6,705 nt of DNA. Origin: an uncultured Coriobacteriaceae bacterium (lineage in GTDB: Bacteria > Actinomycetota > Coriobacteriia > Coriobacteriales > Eggerthellaceae). The stretch spans positions 1-6,705 of the forward strand of contig USJN01000085.1 in NCBI GenBank assembly GCA_900554945.1, given 5' to 3'. The position numbers were made by a program, and so were the translations under genes. The notes below the pieces were generated by a model. That model made no database searches. It was not told the DNA's origin and saw only the letters and a program-made list of their open reading frames with translations. Positions 1-6,683 of the stretch are shown piece by piece (position 1 is the first letter of the stretch; the number at the start of each line of letters is the position of its first letter).

Positions 1-1608
1 GAACTTAATACGCTTTCACTCGGTTACGGCTTCCATCAAGCATGGATTTACTCTGCCATGTTCAGCGCTGGCGTGTTCTTTGGGACCGACAAACCCTTCA
101 CCATGCTTTTCGACGGAGCATATTCCTGCTCGCTCATCGTTCTCGTAATCTCGATGATTTTCTTCGGCATCGCACTTCTTGCCCTTGGCGTTACCAATCA
201 GATGTTCTTGCGCTTCTACGTGTCGAAGCGAGCGCTCGGGCTTTCCGCATCGCTCATCTGTTTGGGCACCTACGCCTCGTTCCTCGTTCCTGTCGGCGGA
301 CCCCTCGGCACCCTCGCCCTGCTCTTCGCCGGCTTGGCAACGGGCATCGGATCGAGTCTTATGGTCGTGCTGTGGGGCACGGCGTTCGCACGCTATGAGT
401 TCAGCACTATCATCCTGAACACGGCGGTTTCAGTCGCCATCGGCATCGGCCTCTACATGGTTCTCACTCACTTGGTGCCGCCCTTCTGCTCGGGCGTCAT
501 CACCGGCATCTTCCCCATTGCCGAAGTCTTCATCCTCTGGCGTCTGACGCCGATTCCCTACTATCGTCGTCGCGAGATTCCGATTTTCCATCCGTTGACG
601 GTCAAGCCCGCGCAGTTCCTTGTCCGCATGCTTATCCCGACAGCGATCTTCGGTTTCGCGCTCGGCGTCCTGCGCACCGTTGCGAGCAACATCGTGCTCC
701 CTGCCGCCGACTTAACGATGCTCCTCGTCATGGGCGCCGCAGCCTGTTTGGGCATGTTCATCACCATCGCAACGATTTTCATTTCGAAGAACGAGGGGCA
801 TTGGGACCTCATCTTCCGAACGCTTTTGCCGTTCATCGCCCTCGCAGCGATTTCCCTGCCGTTCCTCGATTCACCGAGCTCGCTTCTCGCGTGCCTCGCG
901 CTCATCGTGGGATACATGTGTTTTGAAGCGCTCATGTGGATATTCTTCGCCGATCTGGCGCAGGAGTTCCGCCTTTCGCCCATTTTCGTGTTCGGCACGG
1001 GACGAGGCACGCTTGCGCTTGCCTCTCTTTTCGGGACACTCTTCGCCATGACACCGATCAGCGATGCCAGATCCATGATCACGGGAGCCGATTACGGCTC
1101 CGGGGCTCTACTCGTTCTGTTTGCGCTCATCCTCGGATACGTGCTGTCCCCTCGCCAGCGCGAAGTGAAGGCGATTGTCGCCGCCCCAACTGAAGGAGTA
1201 AACGTTGATCAGGGAACGGAGGCCCTGAAAAAGCACATCGCCGCGCTGGACGAGAAAGACGCCACTGCAGAGAAGGCGCCCGCTCCCGAATCCGAAGAAC
1301 CTCAGGAGACACCGCAGGATGCCGAGGAGGGTCGCCGCGCGAAGGGCCGCTTCCATGCCCAATGCGAGGCAATTGCCGACCGTTATCTTCTCTCGCGGCG
1401 CGAGACCGAGGTTATGTTCCTTCTTGCGAAGGGCCATAACGCGGCGTTCATTCAAGACCAGCTCTGCATCTCAAAGAGCACGGCGAAGACGCACATCAAC
1501 CATATCTATCGCAAGCTCGATATCCATACGCAGCAGGAGCTTCTCAGCATGGTCGAGGCCGCCAAACGCGAAGCGTACGACTCGGAGAATAATCCTCCGC
1601 GCCGCTAG
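1..1608 (+). CDS. Membrane-integrated LuxR-family transcriptional regulator (5' partial)
   Basis: Likely a membrane-anchored transcription factor that senses a small molecule through its membrane half and binds DNA through a C-terminal GerE/LuxR helix-turn-helix. The frame is open from base 1; 535 residues are visible. The first internal ATG, at 58, has no Shine-Dalgarno and falls inside the first hydrophobic segment, so the true start is probably upstream of the window. About twelve hydrophobic segments are seen at visible residues 10-28, 42-64, 79-98, 101-129, 136-158, 162-182, 206-228, 238-262, 270-289, 293-318, 326-350 and 366-383. An acidic, proline-containing linker (about 400-455) leads to the HTH (463-520), with LSRRETEV, G478, the ISKSTAKTH segment, the IYRKL helix and QELL, all canonical for LuxR. 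There is no receiver, PAS or kinase domain. The architecture is typical of the expanded Eggerthellaceae LuxR regulators (family knowledge). The ligand and target genes cannot be read from sequence; the activase gene 22 nt downstream is the obvious candidate target or operon partner. Confidence 0.9.
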   Translation, partial: ELNTLSLGYGFHQAWIYSAMFSAGVFFGTDKPFTMLFDGAYSCSLIVLVISMIFFGIALLALGVTNQMFLRFYVSKRALGLSASLICLGTYASFLVPVGGPLGTLALLFAGLATGIGSSLMVVLWGTAFARYEFSTIILNTAVSVAIGIGLYMVLTHLVPPFCSGVITGIFPIAEVFILWRLTPIPYYRRREIPIFHPLTVKPAQFLVRMLIPTAIFGFALGVLRTVASNIVLPAADLTMLLVMGAAACLGMFITIATIFISKNEGHWDLIFRTLLPFIALAAISLPFLDSPSSLLACLALIVGYMCFEALMWIFFADLAQEFRLSPIFVFGTGRGTLALASLFGTLFAMTPISDARSMITGADYGSGALLVLFALILGYVLSPRQREVKAIVAAPTEGVNVDQGTEALKKHIAALDEKDATAEKAPAPESEEPQETPQDAEEGRRAKGRFHAQCEAIADRYLLSRRETEVMFLLAKGHNAAFIQDQLCISKSTAKTHINHIYRKLDIHTQQELLSMVEAAKREAYDSENNPPRR

Positions 1609-1624
1609 CGCGTAAGTTGGCGCT
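1607..1624 (+). promoter_or_regulatory. Small inverted repeat filling the regulator-activase gap
   Basis: AGCGC (1607-1611) and GCGCT (1620-1624) are perfect 5-bp complements around the 8-nt loop GTAAGTTG. The element begins within the regulator's TAG stop (1606-1608) and ends six bases before the activase ATG at 1631. It could form a weak RNA hairpin influencing translation of the second gene. A repeat this short arises often by chance in GC-rich DNA, and there is no T-run, so it is not an intrinsic terminator. Confidence 0.25.
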
Positions 1625-1630
1625 CGAAAG

Positions 1631-4600
1631 ATGACGGCCGAGAAACCCGCTAAAACGTATCGCTTCGGAATCGACGCTGGGTCGAAGACCGTGAAAGTCG
1701 TGATCGTCGACGAAGATGGCACCGTGGTGAACTCGATTTACCGCCGCCACCTTTCAAACATCCGCGAGACGCTTCTCGATATTCTGCACAACTTGGTCTG
1801 GCGCTATGGCGACCTTCCCGGCAAAGCAACCGTCACCGGCTCGGCGGGCATCGCACTCGCCGAGATGCTTAAGCTCCCGTTTGTGCAGGAAGTTCTGGCA
1901 ACCGAGCGTGCCGTGCGGGAACTCTGCCCCGACGCCGACGCCGTCATCGAGCTTGGCGGTGAGGACGCGAAGGTGATCTATCTCTCGGGCTCTCCCGAAC
2001 AGCGGATGAATGCGACCTGCGCTGGCGGAACGGGCGGGTTCATCGACTCGATTGCCTTTATGCTCGGCGTGCGCACAAGCGACATGAGTCGACTTGCGGG
2101 CGGGGCGTCGCGTATCTACCCGATTGCATCGCGATGCGCCGTGTTCGCGCAAACCAACGTGCGACCCCTTTTGAATGCCGGCGCCAAGAAGAGCGACATC
2201 GCAGCAAGCGCCCTTGAGGCCGTCGTGCGGCAAACGATTACCGGGCTCGCATGCGGACGACCCATCGAAGGGAAGGTCATCTTCCTCGGAGGGCCGTTAC
2301 AATTCATTCCTGACCTGGTCAGACGCTTTCAGATTGGTCTTGGGTTGAAACGCGGAGAGGGTATTAGGCCGCGCTGGGCCCACATCTTCACCGCCCACGG
2401 CGCCGCGCTGTATGCAGGGGAGTTGCCAGAGAGCAAGCCTACATCGCTTGGGCAACTCGAGAAGCGCATACGACAAGCGGATGCGCCGGAAGACGACTTA
2501 ATGCGGCTTGAACCCCTGTTCGCAACCGACGAAGAGCGTGAGACGTTCAAGGAGCGCCATGCACGGGTTGATTTCCCCCGAAAGAGGCTCTTCGATTGCA
2601 AGGGTCCGCTTTACTTAGGGATAGACGCGGGATCGACCACGGTGAAGATGGCCGTTATCGATGATGCGGGTAACCTTGTTTATTCCTGCTATACGCCGGT
2701 GCAGGGCGACGCACTCGCCACCGCGACCGAAGAGCTGCTCGATTTCGACAGATCGCTCCCCCACGTCTACGGCACGGACGAAACGACCGCCTGGGTTGCA
2801 CATGCCACGGCGACGGGATATGGTGAGGACCTGCTGCGTGCGGCGCTCGGTATTGATTCAGGCATCGTGGAGACGACGGCGCACGCTCGCGCGGCAATGG
2901 AGCTCGTGCCCGACGCGACGTTCGTGCTCGACATCGGCGGGCAGGACATGAAGGCGCTCTGGATCAAGAACGGCATGGTGTCGAACGCTATTCTCAACGA
3001 AGCATGCTCGAGCGGATGCGGATCGTTCATCGAGGGAACCGCGCATTCGCTGCGCTTGAGCCCCCATGCGTTCAACGATGCCGCACTTACCTCGGAGCAC
3101 CCTGTTGACCTGGGGACGAAGTGCACGGTGTTCATGTCATCCCGCGTCAAACACGCCCAGAAGATCGGGGCGAGCGTCAACGATTTGGCAGCGGGCATCG
3201 CGTACTCGGTGGTGAAGAACGCCCTGTTCCGCATCATCGGCGCCGAAAGAATCGACACGCTGGGGCCTCAGATAGTCGTGCAGGGCGGGGCGTTCAAGTC
3301 CAATGCCGTGCTGCGCGCGTTCGAGAAGGTTTGCGGCGTGGAGGCCATTCGCCCCGAAAGCGCCCATCTCATGGGAGCGATCGGTGCGGCGCTGATCGCG
3401 CGCGAGCGAGCCTACGATGCGACGGGGAAAGCCGACAGCGGCTTGGACGCAGCGCCGCGAAGCACGATGATTTCCGCGCGTGAGCTTGAGTCGCTGTCCG
3501 TTGAGCGCTTCTCGTCCCGATGCCCGGGGTGCTCGAACGCATGCCTTCTCGCCATCGCCGATTTTGGGCATGGTAGGCGTTTCATCAGTGGAAACAAATG
3601 CAGTAACGCAAATGACTTCGAGTTTTCGCGCAACGAGGAGCCCAAAGCCCGCGCCGAGGGAGCAGACACGGCCGAAGGACACGAGCAGCACTCCCGACCC
3701 CGCCAAGCCCCGAACGCGATCGCTGCCGAGCAGCATCTGCTGCAGTCGGTTGGGAGCGTAGCGCAAGGCGGCGCCCGCGGGACGCGCTCGATCGGCATCA
3801 TGAACTGCTTCGAAACCTACGAATATGCCCCGTTTTGGCGAACACTGTTCGCAGAGCTCGAGTTCAGCGTGGTCATGCCCGACGACGCTCGCGGAGCCTC
3901 GTTCGAGCAGGCGGCGCTCGCAACCGTCCCCGCCGAAGGTGCATGTTTCCCCGCAAAGATAGCGCATATGAGAGCTTTTGACCTGATGAACGCAGGTGCG
4001 GACACCATTTTCATGCCCCGTTTCAACCGTATCGGGCGTTGTGCGGTGTCGTGCGAATACGCCGATGCGCTCGCAGATGCCGTGCCCGCGTTTGAGCAAG
4101 GGGAAGTGCGGCTTTCGCGACCCCACCTCTCATCATTCAAGGTGGCGCGCATTGCAAAGGACGAGGACGACCTCTCGACGCTCTTTTCCGAGGTGGGAAG
4201 CTTCTGCCCTGACGGCGCGCCGCTTTCCCGCGAAGAATTCGACCGCGCCCTTGAAAAGGCACTCGCGTCGCAAAGGGAATTCTTCGATGCGGTCGCCCGG
4301 GCGAACGGGAAAGTGATCGACTGGCTTGCCGAGGACGCACAGCGGCACGCTATCGTGGTTGCCGGACGCCCCTATCACACCGACCCTCGCCTTATGAGGG
4401 GAATCGACACGATGCTTACGAAGTTGGGATTCGCCATCTTGTGTCCCACAAGCTCAGACACGTGGGCGACGCGTCGACCGCACGACCCGAATTGCCCGCC
4501 ATGGAAACCGGGCAAGCACCTTACACGCCTCGCTCGTTTCGCTGCCGAGAATCCGCAGGTCGATCTTGTGTGCCTGCAATCGTTCGGCCGCGGCTACGAC

Positions 4601-5602
4601 GCGCTGAGCCTCGAAGACGCGCGCGACATCCTCGAAGCGGCAGGCAAACCCTTCACCGCGCTGAAAATCGACGACCTTTCGGACAAGGCGCACCTCAATA
4701 TCCGACTTCGTACACTGGCCGAGGGAATCGAGTCGATGAGCCGCCGCGGAGGAAGCGGACAAGAATCGCTCACTGAGAGCCCGAAAAAGCGCGAATGCGC
4801 AATTGGCGGCACAGCTGCCAGTATCTTGGCCGCAACATCGCATGTCGAGAAGGGGCGCGCCGCAGTCGAAGGCTTCGCAGGCAACGCAGAGGCCCCCGAA
4901 GTTTCGGGCCGCGAGCTCGAGCGCATTCCGAACGTCATGAGCGAGGGTATATCCGCCGCCGATGCGCAGGTGGCGCAACGCCAAGTACCAGGCGACGTCT
5001 GCTTTACCGCAGCGGCTCTCATCGCACGTACTCTGCGAATAGTTGAGGAGAATCCGCAGTTCAAAGCATTGCGAATCCCGCTGGTCTGTAACCGCTGCCT
5101 GCTCGACGGGCTCGCCCATACCGTTTGGCGGCTCAACGGCAGCTGCCCAGAAATCATAGAGGAAGAACGCTGGCCGCAACCCATCGAAAAACCCGCCACA
5201 CCCAGGGAGAAAGACGCCAGGCGAGTTCTCGTCGGCCTTGTCGGCAATCCGCTTCTCTGCTTCGACGCCTTCATGAACGATTCCATCTTAAAGCTGTTGA
5301 GACGCCTGGGGTGCGACGTTGCGATGCCCGACCCCGACAAGCTCTTCTGCGAGGACGTCCGCTATCTCGACCAGATGGACGAGTTCTCACGCAAAGGGGT
5401 CGATTGCGTGATCTACCTGCAGAGCTTCGGCTGCATGAAAGCGCATGTGCACGCCCGCGGCTTCGCCCACGAATACGCGCGGCGCTATCCCGATATGCCG
5501 ATCACCGTCATCGACTATGACCCCGAATCATCAGCGCTGAACAGGGAGAACCGCATCCGTCTCGCCGTGGAGGCCGCCCAGCGGGCGAAGAGGGAAAGAT
5601 AG
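1631..5602 (+). CDS. Giant tandem 2-hydroxyacyl-CoA dehydratase activase (BadF/BadG/BcrA/BcrD-type) with DUF2229 and HgdB-like regions
   Basis: Predicted cytoplasmic, oxygen-sensitive ATP-dependent electron donor related to HgdC, which couples ATP hydrolysis to one-electron transfer from a [4Fe-4S] cluster into an acyl-CoA dehydratase. ASKHA domain 1 (about 11-262) has GIDAGS (13-18), LGGEDAK (108-114), C130 in CAGGTGGF, C169 in SRCAVF and LGG (219-221). ASKHA domain 2 (about 328-592) has GIDAGSTT (330-337), DIGGQDMK (434-441), C459 in CSSGCGSF, C498 in TKCTVF and QGGAF (551-555). A Cys patch follows (C631, C634, C638, C657). After a linker (664-719) comes a DUF2229-like domain from about 720 (PFW motif; C772 in ACFPAK). 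An HgdB-like segment has AGRPYH (911-916) and SFGRGYDA (984-991). A second linker (1036-1119) precedes the C-terminal part with GDVCF (C1124), VGNP (1204-1207), SFGC1268 and DYDPE (1295-1299). ATG 1631 is chosen because an in-frame TAA at 1613 precludes an earlier start and the first domain begins at residue 11. No dehydratase subunit gene is adjacent. The family is clear; the substrate is unknown. Confidence 0.93.
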   Translation: MTAEKPAKTYRFGIDAGSKTVKVVIVDEDGTVVNSIYRRHLSNIRETLLDILHNLVWRYGDLPGKATVTGSAGIALAEMLKLPFVQEVLATERAVRELCPDADAVIELGGEDAKVIYLSGSPEQRMNATCAGGTGGFIDSIAFMLGVRTSDMSRLAGGASRIYPIASRCAVFAQTNVRPLLNAGAKKSDIAASALEAVVRQTITGLACGRPIEGKVIFLGGPLQFIPDLVRRFQIGLGLKRGEGIRPRWAHIFTAHGAALYAGELPESKPTSLGQLEKRIRQADAPEDDLMRLEPLFATDEERETFKERHARVDFPRKRLFDCKGPLYLGIDAGSTTVKMAVIDDAGNLVYSCYTPVQGDALATATEELLDFDRSLPHVYGTDETTAWVAHATATGYGEDLLRAALGIDSGIVETTAHARAAMELVPDATFVLDIGGQDMKALWIKNGMVSNAILNEACSSGCGSFIEGTAHSLRLSPHAFNDAALTSEHPVDLGTKCTVFMSSRVKHAQKIGASVNDLAAGIAYSVVKNALFRIIGAERIDTLGPQIVVQGGAFKSNAVLRAFEKVCGVEAIRPESAHLMGAIGAALIARERAYDATGKADSGLDAAPRSTMISARELESLSVERFSSRCPGCSNACLLAIADFGHGRRFISGNKCSNANDFEFSRNEEPKARAEGADTAEGHEQHSRPRQAPNAIAAEQHLLQSVGSVAQGGARGTRSIGIMNCFETYEYAPFWRTLFAELEFSVVMPDDARGASFEQAALATVPAEGACFPAKIAHMRAFDLMNAGADTIFMPRFNRIGRCAVSCEYADALADAVPAFEQGEVRLSRPHLSSFKVARIAKDEDDLSTLFSEVGSFCPDGAPLSREEFDRALEKALASQREFFDAVARANGKVIDWLAEDAQRHAIVVAGRPYHTDPRLMRGIDTMLTKLGFAILCPTSSDTWATRRPHDPNCPPWKPGKHLTRLARFAAENPQVDLVCLQSFGRGYDALSLEDARDILEAAGKPFTALKIDDLSDKAHLNIRLRTLAEGIESMSRRGGSGQESLTESPKKRECAIGGTAASILAATSHVEKGRAAVEGFAGNAEAPEVSGRELERIPNVMSEGISAADAQVAQRQVPGDVCFTAAALIARTLRIVEENPQFKALRIPLVCNRCLLDGLAHTVWRLNGSCPEIIEEERWPQPIEKPATPREKDARRVLVGLVGNPLLCFDAFMNDSILKLLRRLGCDVAMPDPDKLFCEDVRYLDQMDEFSRKGVDCVIYLQSFGCMKAHVHARGFAHEYARRYPDMPITVIDYDPESSALNRENRIRLAVEAAQRAKRER

Positions 5603-5635
5603 GGCCCGAAAAAGAACCGCGCCCAACAAACCCCG

Positions 5636-5698
5636 GCCTTCCACAAGCATCCCGCAAAAGCGCATGCAACGCACGCGAGGAGCGTAAGGTGGGAAGGC
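5636..5698. repeat. Imperfect long-loop inverted repeat in the convergent gap
   Basis: GCCTTCCAC (5636-5644) is complementary to GTGGGAAGGC (5689-5698), with 9 pairs and one bulged G (5691), around a 44-nt loop. No T-run follows on either strand, so it is not a standard intrinsic terminator. It could be a bidirectional transcript-end structure or a chance match. The loop contains the palindrome GCATGC. Confidence 0.35.
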
Positions 5699-5713
5699 TG
5701 GGCGCTGAGCGCG

Positions 5714-5750
5714 GCATTGGCAACGGCTCGTTTTCACAGGCCGTTGATGC
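5714..5750. terminator. Stem-loop just downstream of the serA-like stop (possible terminator)
   Basis: CAACGGC (5721-5727) pairs perfectly with GCCGTTG (5740-5746) around a 12-nt loop. The stem is extended by GCAT (5714-5717) and ATGC (5747-5750), with a 3-nt bulge on the left arm, giving 11 pairs. It lies seven bases past the serA-like stop codon in the minus direction, a normal place for a transcript-end structure. It lacks a downstream U-tract in either direction, so any termination would need Rho, or the hairpin would act as a 3'-end stabiliser. Its position is shown by sequence; its function is inferred. Confidence 0.4.
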
Positions 5751-5756
5751 GCAAAA

Positions 5757-6671
5757 CTAGTTGACGCAGTGGACCTTTTTGCCCGTTTCCAGGTAATCCA
5801 TAACTTCGCGCACGGCCATCTCCGCACAGTTTTCCTCGGCCTCTGCGGTCGATGCACCCAGGTGAGGAAGGACGAGCGCGCCCTCCATCGTCATGACCTC
5901 GGGCGTTGCGAAGTCCGTCACGTAACGGCGAACCTTGCCCGACGTAAGCCCCGCGCGCATGGCATCATTGTCGACCAGAGTGTCGCGCGAGAAGTTCAGA
6001 AACGCCGCGCCCTCCTTCATGGCCGCAATTTCGTCCGCACCGATCATGCCCTTCGTCTTCGGCGTTGCCGGGACATGGATCGTGATGTAGTCGCAGCTTG
6101 CGCACAGGTCGAGCAGGTCGTCGGTGAAGCGGAGGTTCGGGGAGATGGTAGCTGCGCGCTCGGCATCGAGGAACGGGTCGTAGCCGACCGTCTTCATCCC
6201 CAGCGCCTCAGCAGCGGGGATGACGAGGCGCCCGATGGCTCCAAGGCCGATCACCCCGAGCGTCTTCCCCATGATTTCGGTGCCAGCGAACTGCTTCTTC
6301 GCCTTCTCGGCGCTCTTCGCGATGTTCTCATCGTCCGCGTTGTGGCGGCACCATGCGGCGCCCCCCACGACATCGCGCGCGGCCAGAAGCAGAGCGCACA
6401 GCACGAGTTCCTTCACGGCGTTTGCGTTCGCGCCCGGCGTGTTGAACACAGGAATCCCGCGCTCGGCAAGCGCGTCGAGCGGGATGTTGTTCACGCCCGC
6501 GCCCGCGCGCGCGACCGCCTTCAAGTTGTCGGAGAATTCCATCTCGTGCATGTTCGCACTGCGCACGAGGATGACGTCGGCCTCTGACACGTCGTCGGTC
6601 AGCTCATAGTCAGACGACAGGAGCGCCAGCCCTTTTTGCGAGATGTTGTTCAAGCAGTGCACTTTGTACAT
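5757..6671 (-). CDS. serA: D-3-phosphoglycerate dehydrogenase, ACT-less short form
   Basis: Oxidises 3-phosphoglycerate to 3-phosphohydroxypyruvate with NAD+, the first step of the phosphorylated serine pathway, in the cytoplasm. The 304-residue protein opens with VHCLNNIS, and the substrate-binding half carries VRSANMHEMEF, RAGAGVNNIPLD and FNTPGANANAVKEL, the hallmark segments of the clostridial-type enzyme. The Rossmann half has G142-L-G144-A-I-G147, and D165 ends the second strand, consistent with NAD preference. The catalytic triad of the D-2-hydroxyacid dehydrogenase family is intact: R229 (NFSRD), E258 (ATPE) and H270 (PHLGAST). The chain stops just after the second return to the substrate domain (MDYLETGKK), where longer homologues continue into an ACT serine-feedback domain. 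Start ATG at 6671 is backed by a strong SD. An alternative role as another 2-hydroxyacid dehydrogenase is possible but less likely given the motifs. Confidence 0.92.
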   Translation of the reverse strand: MYKVHCLNNISQKGLALLSSDYELTDDVSEADVILVRSANMHEMEFSDNLKAVARAGAGVNNIPLDALAERGIPVFNTPGANANAVKELVLCALLLAARDVVGGAAWCRHNADDENIAKSAEKAKKQFAGTEIMGKTLGVIGLGAIGRLVIPAAEALGMKTVGYDPFLDAERAATISPNLRFTDDLLDLCASCDYITIHVPATPKTKGMIGADEIAAMKEGAAFLNFSRDTLVDNDAMRAGLTSGKVRRYVTDFATPEVMTMEGALVLPHLGASTAEAEENCAEMAVREVMDYLETGKKVHCVN

Positions 6672-6676
6672 GGAAT

Positions 6677-6683
6677 CCCCTTT
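6677..6683 (-). promoter_or_regulatory. Ribosome-binding site of the serA-like gene
   Basis: On the minus strand AAAGGGG lies five bases before the ATG at 6671-6669 (spacer ATTCC). This is a strong Shine-Dalgarno with near-ideal spacing and fixes the start. It contrasts with the activase gene, which has no comparable site. Confidence 0.8.

Larger units (their letters stand above)
5603..5756. other. Convergent intergenic spacer
   Basis: This is the 154-base gap between the stops of the activase gene (plus) and the serA-like gene (minus). I see no convincing coding frame: the peptide frames crossing it are low-complexity Pro/Arg/Ser sequences with no family resemblance and no ribosome-binding site. 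In particular, reading past the serA stop on the minus strand gives nothing resembling an ACT domain. The gap holds two imperfect inverted repeats, listed separately, and no canonical GC-hairpin-plus-U-tract terminator in either direction. Confidence 0.75.

Noticed and set aside
58..60. ATG at 58 as the start of the LuxR regulator
   Set aside because: The frame is open to base 1, there is no Shine-Dalgarno before 58, and starting there would cut the first membrane helix in half. The gene more likely starts upstream of the window.
561..1082. Minus-strand open frame of 173 codons opposite the regulator
   Set aside because: The complementary strand encodes continuous membrane helices of the regulator; the antisense product is Met/Ser/Arg-rich and matches no family.
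2018..2040. CAGGTGGF motif read as a Walker P-loop
   Set aside because: In this family the Gly-rich stretch follows the cluster-ligand Cys and belongs to the ASKHA fold; the other phosphate and adenosine motifs are in ASKHA order, so it is not a P-loop NTPase.
3137..4126. Long open frame of 329 codons on the minus strand inside the activase gene
   Set aside because: It is antisense to conserved activase motifs, its translation is Arg/Gly/His-rich with no recognisable domain, and no SD-led start is evident. It looks like a GC-rich shadow.
4454..5340. Overlapping minus-strand open frames of 241 and 248 codons
   Set aside because: Both lie opposite the conserved HgdB-like C-terminal coding and translate to Ser/Arg/Ala-rich sequence without motifs. 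They are shadows of codon bias.
5769..6587. Plus-strand open frame of 272 codons opposite serA
   Set aside because: The translation is Arg/His/Val-rich without any domain, and the minus strand here clearly encodes the dehydrogenase with all catalytic residues.
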